The position numbers were made by a program, and so were the translations under genes. 64,000 nt of DNA from Ramlibacter monticola. Its GTDB lineage: Bacteria; Pseudomonadota; Gammaproteobacteria; Burkholderiales; Burkholderiaceae_C. Of this stretch, positions 1-9,323 are shown one piece after another; position 1 is the stretch's first letter; every line of letters begins with the position of its first letter. The notes under the pieces were generated by a model. The model made no database searches. It saw only the letters and a list, made by a program, of their open reading frames with translations, and was not told the origin of the DNA. The DNA lies in NCBI RefSeq assembly GCF_016722785.1, contig NZ_JAEQNE010000010.1:1-64000 (forward strand), written 5' to 3'.

Positions 1-1
1 G

Positions 2-112
2 GCACTCGCCTTGAACACGCGGCCGCGCAAGACACTCGGCTGGCGCACACCAGCTGAAGCTTTCAATGAACTGCTACGCTCGGCACAACGAAACAGCGTT
101 GCGACGACCAGT
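2..112 (+). pseudogene. IS30-type transposase, C-terminal fragment
   Basis: An open frame enters from the left window edge and ends at a TGA at 110-112. The visible peptide contains LNTRPRKTLGWRTPAEAFNE and ends in SVATTS. The RPRKTLG(W/F)xTPAE block is the usual tail of IS30-family DDE transposases, just after the catalytic core. Only about 36 residues are visible, so whether the rest of the element is intact lies outside the window. Immediately downstream the sequence switches to the inside of an IS3-type orfB on the opposite strand, so the right end of this element appears to lie between about 113 and 131. Confidence 0.72.
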
Positions 113-115
113 TGA

Positions 116-737
116 ACTCGGGCTGGATGCCGCGGTCCGAGTGGTGCACCAGCGACTGTTTCGTTTGCCTTTGACGCAGCGCCATTTTGAAGGCCTGGCT
201 GACCTGCTCGGTGCCCAGGCCGTCGTGCACATGCCATCCCATGATCTTGCGCGAGTAGGCATCGGTGATGAGACTGACGTACACTATCTTGTCCCTGGTG
301 CGCAGGTACGTGATATCTGCCACCCACACCTGCTCGCATCCTGTGGCCACCACCTTGGCCGGTCCATCCTTGAGCAAATTGGGGTGGCGGCGGTAGAAAT
401 GGCGGCTGTTCGTCGTCTTGTGGAACGCTCGCAGCGGTCGCACCAGCATGCTTGTCTGGCGCAGCAAGTCGAACATCGCGTCGCGTCCGATCTTGATGCC
501 TTGGCGCTGCAGGGGTTCGTGCAGCATGTGGTGCAGCTTGCGCGTGCCAATGCGGGGCTGGTTGCGGCGCTCGTCGCGCACCAGCGCCACGACGGTGGAG
601 TGCTTGTCCTGGCGGTGGCGCTCGCACGCGACTCGCTTGTAATACGCCTGCCGGCTGATGCCCATGAAGCGGCAAGCCGTCGCGATGCTCAGCCCTTGGA
701 CGAGCTTTTCCGCGACGACTTGCCCACAGGCTTTTTT
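116..737 (-). pseudogene. IS3-family transposase OrfB, truncated
   Basis: Read from the frameshift site, this frame gives the HTH_21-type N-terminal segment (LSIATACRFMGISRQAYYKR) and then an rve/DDE integrase core. The first catalytic Asp is in WVADITYL and the second in HHSDRG. After HSDRGIQ the peptide changes to unrelated residues and stops at position 63, so about 80 C-terminal residues including the third catalytic residue (Glu) are lost. The break coincides with the junction to the IS30-type fragment. The start given is the slippage site, because OrfB is normally made by -1 frameshifting from OrfA. Confidence 0.8.
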
Positions 738-1087
738 CCGATCTGCACTCCATAGTCGCGCTTGAGCACGCCCACGACTGCCTCGAAGAAAGCCGCCTTC
801 TGCTGGGCTTCCTTGAGCTGCAGCTCGAGCTCCTTGATCCGCTGCTCCGGCGGCACGGGTTTGCTGGGGTCTGACATCTTCTGGACTGATTTGCCCATGG
901 ATGATGCCTTGCGCCACCGCGAGCTGCCATGCCTTCGCATCCAGGTCAGAACGGTCGATGACCCCTGTATGCCGTAGCGCCTTTGTGCTTGGCCGGTCGT
1001 CAGTTCGCCCTTCTCAACCTGTTCAACCACCGCAAGCTTGAACGCAAGCGTGTAGTCGTTCTGTGTTCTCTTGGTCCATTCCGTCAA
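689..1087 (-). CDS. IS3-family transposase OrfA (helix-turn-helix subunit)
   Basis: A 132-residue protein. It starts MTEWTKRTQNDYTLAFKLAV, the usual N-terminus of IS3/IS911-type OrfA. Residues about 10-55 form the HTH (VEKGELTTGQAQRRYGIQGS), and a leucine-zipper-like helix follows (QRIKELELQLKEAQQKAAFF) for multimerisation. The frame contains a canonical -1 slippery heptamer A-AAA-AAG at 737-731 on the minus strand. Slippage there would fuse OrfA to OrfB, the normal way such elements make the full transposase. OrfA itself looks intact, but its OrfB partner is truncated. Confidence 0.85.
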   Translation of the reverse strand: MTEWTKRTQNDYTLAFKLAVVEQVEKGELTTGQAQRRYGIQGSSTVLTWMRRHGSSRWRKASSMGKSVQKMSDPSKPVPPEQRIKELELQLKEAQQKAAFFEAVVGVLKRDYGVQIGKKPVGKSSRKSSSKG

Positions 1088-1151
1088 TTGACTTTCCTTT
1101 CTGGTGGCCAGAAAGGTGTCAACCCATTTTAGGACGGGTCACAGCCCCGGT

Positions 1152-1420
1152 CTGATCCTGCAGCGTGCGGGTTCGAAAGCAGCGGCTTCGTTCGAGATCG
1201 CCGCACGTGCACCAGGGTCAGGGGAGGACGCTGCGTTCCCCCAGCCGCAGCGCAGGACCAGGGATGGGACAGTCCGACTCTGCGACATAAAGGAGGAGGC
1301 GCGGGCGCGGCCATGGTGCGGGGCAGGGCTCTCATCCGCGCCGGGGGACAGTCGCAGAGGCGGACTGTCCCATCCCTGGTCCGGCCCAAGGGCAACGCTA
1401 CTTCGGATGCGTCGCGTTGC
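1152..1420. repeat. nested palindromic repeat element, copy 1 (left part cut by the IS)
   Basis: This covers most of the gene-free stretch between the IS and gcvP. Its core is a 32-nt inverted repeat, arms 1255-1286 and 1351-1382, that pairs at 31 of 32 positions around a 64-nt loop. The loop has an inner stem GGCGCGG (1298-1304 or 1304-1310) with CCGCGCC (1336-1342). Copy 2 lies at 50611-50980. The two copies share the loop almost exactly, and many arm differences are compensated on the other arm. Blocks upstream of the core (CGAAAG, AGCGG, ATCGC, CACGTGC) also have counterparts in copy 2. The left outer arm seen in copy 2 is absent here, where the IS3 terminus lies. Bases 1412-1447 are low-complexity GCGTTGC-type sequence. 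Confidence 0.8.
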
Positions 1421-1468
1421 GCTGCGTTGCGTGCGTTGCGCTGCGCGTGCCCAGGCGCGACGTCTCAG

Positions 1469-4372
<2,904 letters not shown>

Positions 4373-4446
4373 GGGGATAGGGGGTTTGGAAGCGGGGTCA
4401 TCCCGGGCGGGACCCGGGATTCAGGACGGCAGGCGGCGGGCCGCGA

Positions 4447-4824
4447 TCAGCTGTTCGCCTGGACGAACTTCTCGTAGGCCGGCGCGTCCATGAGGTCGTC
4501 GAATTCGGCCATGTCCTTGATCAGGATCTTGAAGAACCAGCCGGTGCCCATCGGGTCCTTGTTGGCCATGGAGGGGTCGGCGCGCAGGTCCTCGTTCACC
4601 TCGGAGACCTCGCCGGCGATCGGCATGTACACGTCGGCGGCGGCCTTCACCGATTCCACGACGCCCGCGATCTCGCCCTTCGCGTAGGCCTTCCCGACTT
4701 CCGGCAGGTCCACGAATACGACGTCGCCCAGCGCATCCTGCGCATGCAGCGTGATGCCGACGACGGCGTACTCGTGGTCCTCCAGCTGGATCCACTCGTG
4801 CTCGGGCGTGTACTTGACGGTCAT
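4447..4824 (-). CDS. gcvH: glycine cleavage system H protein
   Basis: A 125-residue lipoyl carrier that shuttles the aminomethyl intermediate between GcvP, GcvT and the lipoamide dehydrogenase. It starts MTVKYTPEHEWIQLEDHEYA, and the lipoylated lysine is in the ESVKAAADVY hairpin at about residue 64. The length and the GTGWFFKI block near residue 95 are normal for the family. An AGGAGAAG ribosome-binding site precedes the start, and the gene follows gcvT by 19 nt. Expression should depend on the glycine riboswitch at the head of the operon. Confidence 0.97.
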   Translation of the reverse strand: MTVKYTPEHEWIQLEDHEYAVVGITLHAQDALGDVVFVDLPEVGKAYAKGEIAGVVESVKAAADVYMPIAGEVSEVNEDLRADPSMANKDPMGTGWFFKILIKDMAEFDDLMDAPAYEKFVQANS

Positions 4825-4843
4825 GCTTCTTCTCCTGGCGGCA

Positions 4844-5974
4844 TCAGCCGCGGTAGTAACGATTGGGAACGAACGGCATCGGGCTGACCTCCATGGGAAC
4901 GGGCTTGCCGCGGACGATCGCCTGCAGCCGGGTGCCGGCGGCCGCGAGCTGTGGCGGCACGTACGCCATGGCGACCGGTTCGTCCACGGTGGGACCGAGC
5001 AGGCCGCTGGTCACTTCGCCCACGGTCTGGCCGCGCGCGTCCTTCAGTTCGACGTGCTCGCGCACGGGCACGCGCTCCAGCGCAGTCAGGCCCACGCGCT
5101 TGCGCGCGATCGGCTCCTGGCCGTCGAGCTGCGCCAGCACGCGCGCGGCGCCGGGGAAGCCGCCCGCGCGCGCGCCGCCGGTGCGCCGCACCTTCTGGAT
5201 CGCCCACTGCAGGGAGGCCTCGACGGGCGTCGTCGTCGTGTCGATGTCGTTGCCGTAGAGGCACAGGCCCGCTTCCAGGCGCAGCGAGTTGCGGGCGCCG
5301 AGGCCCACCGGCTTCACCTCCGGCTGGGCGAGCAGTTCGCGCGCGAAGGTCTCGGCCTGGATGGCGGGCACGGAGATCTCGAAGCCGTCCTCGCCGGTGT
5401 ACCCGCTGCGCGTGACGAACAGGTCCACGCCCTTCCACTGGACGCCGGCGCCGGTCATGAACACGAGCTTCTCGACGCCGGGCAGCAGGCGCTGCAGCGC
5501 ATCGACCGCCTTCGGTCCCTGCACCGCGAGGAGGGCGCGCTCAGGCATCGGGATGACCTGGCAGCGCGAGCCGATGCGTTCCTGGATGTGGGCGATGTCG
5601 CCAGCCTTGCAGGCGCCGTTGACGATCACGAACAGTTCGCCGCCGCGGTTGACGAACATCAGGTCGTCGATGATGGTGCCCTCGTCGGTGAGCAGCAGGC
5701 CGTAGCGCTGCTTGCCGGGAGCGAGGTCGATCACGTCCACCGGCATCAGCGTCTCGAAGGCCGCGGCCGCGTCGGGCCCGACCAGCCGCAGCTGGCCCAT
5801 GTGCGAGACGTCGAACAAGCCGGCGCTGTTGCGTGTGTGGTGGTGCTCGGCCATCAGGCCGGCCGGGTATTGCACCGGCATCGAGTAGCCGGCGAAGGGG
5901 ACCATGCGCGCACCGAGCTCGAGGTGCAGGGCATGCAGGGGGGTCTTCTGTAGCTCTTCCAGGGGGGCGGACAC
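4844..5974 (-). CDS. gcvT: glycine cleavage system T protein (aminomethyltransferase)
   Basis: A 376-residue THF-dependent aminomethyltransferase that releases ammonia and transfers the methylene group to tetrahydrofolate. Diagnostic segments are TPLHALHLELGARMVPFAGY at the N-terminus and the conserved SGYTGEDGFEI region in the middle. The C-terminal block contains GEVTSGLLGPT. I chose the GTG at 5974 because a GGAG box lies six bases upstream and homologues start close to this point. An ATG at 6001 would add nine residues but has no ribosome-binding site. Longer readings run into the riboswitch. It is the first gene of the gcvTHP operon. Confidence 0.95.
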   Translation of the reverse strand: MSAPLEELQKTPLHALHLELGARMVPFAGYSMPVQYPAGLMAEHHHTRNSAGLFDVSHMGQLRLVGPDAAAAFETLMPVDVIDLAPGKQRYGLLLTDEGTIIDDLMFVNRGGELFVIVNGACKAGDIAHIQERIGSRCQVIPMPERALLAVQGPKAVDALQRLLPGVEKLVFMTGAGVQWKGVDLFVTRSGYTGEDGFEISVPAIQAETFARELLAQPEVKPVGLGARNSLRLEAGLCLYGNDIDTTTTPVEASLQWAIQKVRRTGGARAGGFPGAARVLAQLDGQEPIARKRVGLTALERVPVREHVELKDARGQTVGEVTSGLLGPTVDEPVAMAYVPPQLAAAGTRLQAIVRGKPVPMEVSPMPFVPNRYYRG

Positions 5975-6024
5975 GCGGACTCCAACAGGCTTGCGGACCA
6001 TCGTACACACGATGGGTCGGGCCA

Positions 6025-6210
6025 TGCTGTCCGCTTTACCTGAGAGATTCACCCTTTGCGGGGGCTTGCTCCTTCGGTGGACGACTGCACTGCGGCAGCC
6101 GCCTCTCTCCAGCAAGGTGACGCCCCGCGGACGGGGCGCTCGTCAGTCCTGGGTGCCTGAGCGTTGCTGCGCCTTCGGCGGCTTCGCGTGGAGCGAAGCT
6201 CTCTCCTGAC
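6025..6210 (-). ncRNA. tandem glycine riboswitch (two aptamers)
   Basis: Read on the minus strand, aptamer 1 (about 6210-6142) has the glycine-riboswitch core GTCAGGAGAGAGC, then GCCGAAGGCGCAGC and CTCAGGCACCCAGGACTGAC. A short linker with a GC hairpin follows (6140-6123). Aptamer 2 (about 6115-6025) has GCTGGAGAGAGGC, CACCGAAGGAGCAAGCC and AATCTCTCAGGTAAAGCGGACAGC. The paired architecture and its place in the 5' leader of gcvT match the cooperative tandem class that usually turns on glycine catabolism when glycine is plentiful. About 50 nt separate it from the gcvT start, so the output is probably translational or an anti-terminator not obvious here. Confidence 0.95.
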
Positions 6211-6217
6211 GGGGGCG

Positions 6218-6223
6218 ATTCTA
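6218..6223 (-). promoter_or_regulatory. candidate -10 box of the gcv operon
   Basis: The minus strand reads TAGAAT, followed seven bases later by the first base of aptamer 1, which fits a transcription start at the riboswitch. No strong -35 is visible at the right distance. That position falls in the edge of the neighbouring palindromic repeat (6244-6347). Confidence 0.4.
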
Positions 6224-6243
6224 GCCGAGGCGAAAACCAGATA

Positions 6244-6347
6244 CCGAACGCAGAGGGCGCAGAGGTTACGCAGAGGACGCAAAAGAACATCCTTTTGAAG
6301 GTGTTTTTCTGCGTCCTTTGCGTATCTTTCGCGCCCTCTGCGTTCGG
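6244..6347. repeat. long palindromic repeat (AACGCAGAGGGCGCAGAGG family), copy 1
   Basis: Arms of about 37 nt (6244-6280 and 6311-6347) are inverted copies of CCGAACGCAGAGGGCGC followed by tandem ACGCAGAGG-like units. The loop contains A- and T-rich runs. It starts 18 nt after the dctM stop and sits between the TRAP operon and the gcv promoter. A second copy is at 54556-54676. Such AACGCAGAGG palindromes are common scattered repeats in proteobacteria. Here it could also act as a transcription terminator for dctPQM. Confidence 0.88.
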
Positions 6348-6365
6348 CTGTCCGGATTGGAATTC

Positions 6366-7643
6366 CTACTTCGCGTACACCAGGTCCCGCAGCCCCAGCG
6401 ACAAGCCCGGCACGTAGGTGATGATCATCAAACAGCCCAGCACCACCAGCACGAAGGGGATCAGCTGCGTGACGATGCGGTCCAGCGAGATCTTCGCCAC
6501 CGTGCAGGCCGCGAACAGGTTCACGCCGAACGGCGGCGTGATCATGCCCAGCGCCAGGTTCACCACCATGATCAGGCCGAAGTGCACCGGGTCGATGCCG
6601 AAGTGCTGCGCCACCGGCGCCAGGATCGGCGCCAGCACGATGATCGACGCGCTGGTCTCGATGAACATGCCGATCACGAACAGCGCCGCGTTCACGCCCA
6701 GCAGGAACATCGTCGGGTTCTTCAGCACCTCCTGCAGCCATTGGCCGATGGCCTCCGGCACACCGGCGCGCGTGATCAGGAACGCGAACAGGCCGGCGTT
6801 GGCGATGATGAACATGATCACCGCCGACGAGATCACCGACTTGCGCAGGATCGCGTACAGGTCGCCGACGTCGATCTCGCGGTAGACCAGCATGCCCACC
6901 ACCAGCGCATAGAACACCGCCACGGCCGAAGCTTCGGTCGGCGTGAACACGCCGCCGTAGATGCCGCCCAGGATGATCACCGGCATCAGCAGGGCCCAGC
7001 CGGCCTGCTTCAGCGCCGGGAAGAAGGACAGCCGGCCGTCGCCGTCGTTCTTGCCGAGGCCTTTCCACTTGCACCACAGCCACACGAACAGCATCAGCGC
7101 GCCGCCGATCAGCAGGCCCGGACCGAAGCCGGCGATGAACAGCTCGCCGATGGACACCTCGGCGCTCACGCCGTACAGGATCATGGGGATCGACGGCGGG
7201 ATGATCACGCCCAGTTCGGCCGCCGTGGCCTGCAGGGCCGCCGCGTAGTTGGTCGGGTAGCCGTGCTTGATCAGGGCCGGGATCAGGATCGCGCCGATCG
7301 CGAAGGTGGTCGCGACCGAGGAGCCCGACACCGCCGCGAAGATCATGCAGGTCAGCACGCAGGTCATGGGCAGGCCGCCCTGCACGCCGCCGACGATGCT
7401 CTTGGCGAATTCCACCAGCCGGCGCGAGATGCCGCCGGTCTCCATCAGGTTGCCCGCCAGGATGAAGAACGGGATGGCGGCCAGCGGAAACTTGTTGATC
7501 GAGTTGAACATCTCCTTGACGGAGATGAGCATGTTGGCGTTCGTGACCTGGATCCCCAGGATGGCGGACAGGCCGATCGAGACGGCGACCGAGACGCTGA
7601 GCGCGAAGCACAGCACCATGGTCCCGAGCATGGCAGTGGTCAT
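6366..7643 (-). CDS. dctM: TRAP transporter large permease (DctM-like)
   Basis: A 425-residue, very hydrophobic protein, the standard DctM length, with about 12 membrane segments. It starts MTTAMLGTMVLCFALSVSVA and contains the family's GGxxAGTG-like and (N/T)PPxGxxL-type region MITPPFGVNLFAACT. It is the Na+-coupled transport subunit that works with DctQ and the periplasmic binder DctP. Its ATG overlaps the dctQ stop codon (ATGA), which shows translational coupling. The substrate cannot be read from sequence; organic acids are usual. Confidence 0.93.
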   Translation of the reverse strand: MTTAMLGTMVLCFALSVSVAVSIGLSAILGIQVTNANMLISVKEMFNSINKFPLAAIPFFILAGNLMETGGISRRLVEFAKSIVGGVQGGLPMTCVLTCMIFAAVSGSSVATTFAIGAILIPALIKHGYPTNYAAALQATAAELGVIIPPSIPMILYGVSAEVSIGELFIAGFGPGLLIGGALMLFVWLWCKWKGLGKNDGDGRLSFFPALKQAGWALLMPVIILGGIYGGVFTPTEASAVAVFYALVVGMLVYREIDVGDLYAILRKSVISSAVIMFIIANAGLFAFLITRAGVPEAIGQWLQEVLKNPTMFLLGVNAALFVIGMFIETSASIIVLAPILAPVAQHFGIDPVHFGLIMVVNLALGMITPPFGVNLFAACTVAKISLDRIVTQLIPFVLVVLGCLMIITYVPGLSLGLRDLVYAK

Positions 7644-8134
7644 TGCGCGGTCTCCAGTTCGTGGCGCTGCGGGTCGATCAGGTTGCCGATCACGCCGAGG
7701 ATGCAGAAGAGGGCGCCCACCGGCAGCGCCAGGTAGCCCCAGAACATCGAGATCGATTCCAGGCCGGCCATCGACTGCACCTGCCCGCGCACCGCGTAGT
7801 CCCAGCCCCACCAGAGGATCACGGCGACGAGCACGAGCGAGAGGAAGGCCACCACCCAGTCGAGCGCGCGCCGCGCGCCGGCGGGAACCGTGCGGTACAG
7901 GACGTCCACGCTGACCATGGCGCCCTGGCGGAAGGCCGCGGGAATGCCCAGGAAGACCATCCAGATCAGCGACAGGCGGATCAGGATCTCGCTCCACTCG
8001 GCCGGCTGCTCCAGCACGAAGCGGGTGACGATCTGGAACATGCCGAGCGTGCTGGCCACGACCAGCATGAGGCAGGCGCCGGCCATGGCCAGGCCGCTGG
8101 TGAAGCGCTCGACGCGCAGGAAGGTTTCTTTCAC
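7640..8134 (-). CDS. dctQ: TRAP transporter small permease (DctQ-like)
   Basis: A 164-residue protein with four predicted membrane helices (residues about 15-37, 48-66, 88-108, 128-150). The family landmark W(S/A)EEL-like segment appears as QPAEWSEILIRLSLIWMVFLG. It pairs with DctM to form the membrane part of a tripartite ATP-independent periplasmic transporter. It follows dctP after an 88-nt gap holding a GC hairpin, and overlaps dctM by four bases. Confidence 0.9.
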   Translation of the reverse strand: MKETFLRVERFTSGLAMAGACLMLVVASTLGMFQIVTRFVLEQPAEWSEILIRLSLIWMVFLGIPAAFRQGAMVSVDVLYRTVPAGARRALDWVVAFLSLVLVAVILWWGWDYAVRGQVQSMAGLESISMFWGYLALPVGALFCILGVIGNLIDPQRHELETAQ

Positions 8135-8158
8135 GGTCGCCTCTTTGTCATTCGCGGA

Positions 8159-8181
8159 AAGGCCCGCGCGCGGCGGGCCTT
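8159..8181 (-). terminator. hairpin between dctP and dctQ, probable attenuator
   Basis: A 9-bp perfect stem, AAGGCCCGC with GCGGGCCTT around a 5-nt loop, lies in the dctP-dctQ gap and is followed on the minus strand by TTTCC. Such intercistronic hairpins after a binding-protein gene often stabilise or partly terminate the message, so more binder than permease is made. The role is inferred from position. Confidence 0.5.
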
Positions 8182-8222
8182 CCCATTCTTTTCCCGGCGG
8201 GCGGCGCCCGCAACGCGGCGGC

Positions 8223-9194
8223 TTACTTGAAGTTGCGGATCCGATCCAGGTTCGCCTTGCCGAACTGCTTCTCGAATTCGGCGTTCACCGGCGCCAGCGC
8301 CTGCACGAACTTCGCCTTGTCGACGTTGTCGATCACGGTCATCCCCTTGGCGCGCAGGTCGGCCACGCCCTTGGCGTCGTCCTCGTCCACGCGCGCGCGG
8401 TTGGCCTTGGTGGCCTCCCTGGCGGCATCGAGGAAGGCCTGCTTGTCGGCGGCCGACAGCTTGTCGAAGGTGCCCTTGTTCATCAGGAAGAGGCAGGGCG
8501 AGTACACGTGGCCGGTCAGCGACAGGTGCTTCTGCACCTGGTCGAACTTGGCGGAGATGATCACCGACAGCGGGTTCTCCTGGCCGTCCACGGTCCCCTG
8601 CTGCAGGGCGGTGAACACCTCGGGGAAGGCCATGGGCGTGGTGATGATGCCGAAGCCCTTGTACGCGGCGATGTGCACCGGATTTTCCATGGTGCGCATC
8701 TTCAGGCCCTTGAGGTCCTCCGGCGCCTTCACGTCGCGCTTGCTGTTGGTCATGTGGCGGAAGCCGTTCTCGGCCCACGCCAGCGCCTTGAAGCCCTTGG
8801 AGTCGAACTTGCCCAGCAGTTCCTGGCCGATCGGGCCGTCCAGCACGGCGCGGGCATGGGCCTTGTCGCGGAACAGGAAGGGCACGTCGAGGATCTTGGT
8901 CTCGGGCACGAAGTTCGGCACCGGGCCCGTGGAGGAGAAGGCCAGTTCCTGCGTGCCGAGTTGCACGGCCTCGATGGACTCGCGCTCGCCGCCCAGGGAG
9001 CCGTTGTAGAAGGTCTGGACCTTGTAGCGGCCGGCGGTGCGCTTCTCCACTTCCTTCGCGAACGTGTCGATCGCGATGCCCTGGTGCGAGTTCTGGGCGG
9101 TGGAAATGCTGATCTTCATCGTCGTCTGGGCGGCGGCCAGCGAGCTGGCCAGCAGGCCGGCAGCCATGACGGCGACGAGCTTCGTGAACTTCAT
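8223..9194 (-). CDS. dctP: TRAP transporter periplasmic substrate-binding protein (DctP family)
   Basis: A 323-residue exported protein. The signal peptide is MKFTKLVAVMAAGLLASSLA with a probable cut after the AQA-like site near residue 23. The body has the DctP-family features: GSLGGERESIEAVQLGTQEL near residue 80, the ligand-binding Arg region KRDVKAPEDLKGLKMRTMEN, and VDGQENPLSVI near residue 190. An AGGAG box six bases before the ATG at 9194 fixes the start over an upstream in-frame codon. It is the first gene of dctPQM. The ligand is unknown. Confidence 0.94.
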   Translation of the reverse strand: MKFTKLVAVMAAGLLASSLAAAQTTMKISISTAQNSHQGIAIDTFAKEVEKRTAGRYKVQTFYNGSLGGERESIEAVQLGTQELAFSSTGPVPNFVPETKILDVPFLFRDKAHARAVLDGPIGQELLGKFDSKGFKALAWAENGFRHMTNSKRDVKAPEDLKGLKMRTMENPVHIAAYKGFGIITTPMAFPEVFTALQQGTVDGQENPLSVIISAKFDQVQKHLSLTGHVYSPCLFLMNKGTFDKLSAADKQAFLDAAREATKANRARVDEDDAKGVADLRAKGMTVIDNVDKAKFVQALAPVNAEFEKQFGKANLDRIRNFK

Positions 9195-9323
9195 GGGGTC
9201 TCCTGAGCGATGTTCGGACAAACCTGGCGATCATGCCCCGCCGTCGCACGCCGCCGCCACGGGGGATGTACGGACGGCCGCCGTCAAGCTGATGTCAGCC
9301 AGGGGCGGCAGCCCGTGAAGTCG

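Larger units (their letters stand above)
113..1141 (-). mobile_element. IS3-family element, 3'-truncated remnant
   Basis: The minus strand carries the two overlapping frames typical of IS3 elements (orfA, orfB). The intact terminus is at 1141, where the minus strand begins TGACCCGTCC and soon contains a TTGACA box that could be the -35 of the transposase promoter. The other end is missing: orfB runs into IS30-type sequence near 113-131, before the region that would encode its catalytic glutamate. The element should therefore be unable to move by itself. The intact end lies inside a palindromic repeat element (1152-1420). Confidence 0.8.

Noticed and set aside
1261..1390. Open frame VRLCDIKEEARAR… within the palindromic repeat as a small protein
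   Set aside because: Changes between the two copies are mainly non-synonymous, copy 2 has a stop in the second arm, and base-pairing explains the conservation better.
6036..6290. Small minus-strand frame upstream of gcvT
   Set aside because: It is a reading through the glycine riboswitch and the AACGCAGAGG repeat.
6244..6347. Palindrome as part of the glycine riboswitch expression platform
   Set aside because: It lies upstream of the aptamers relative to transcription, and a second copy occurs far away next to unrelated genes.
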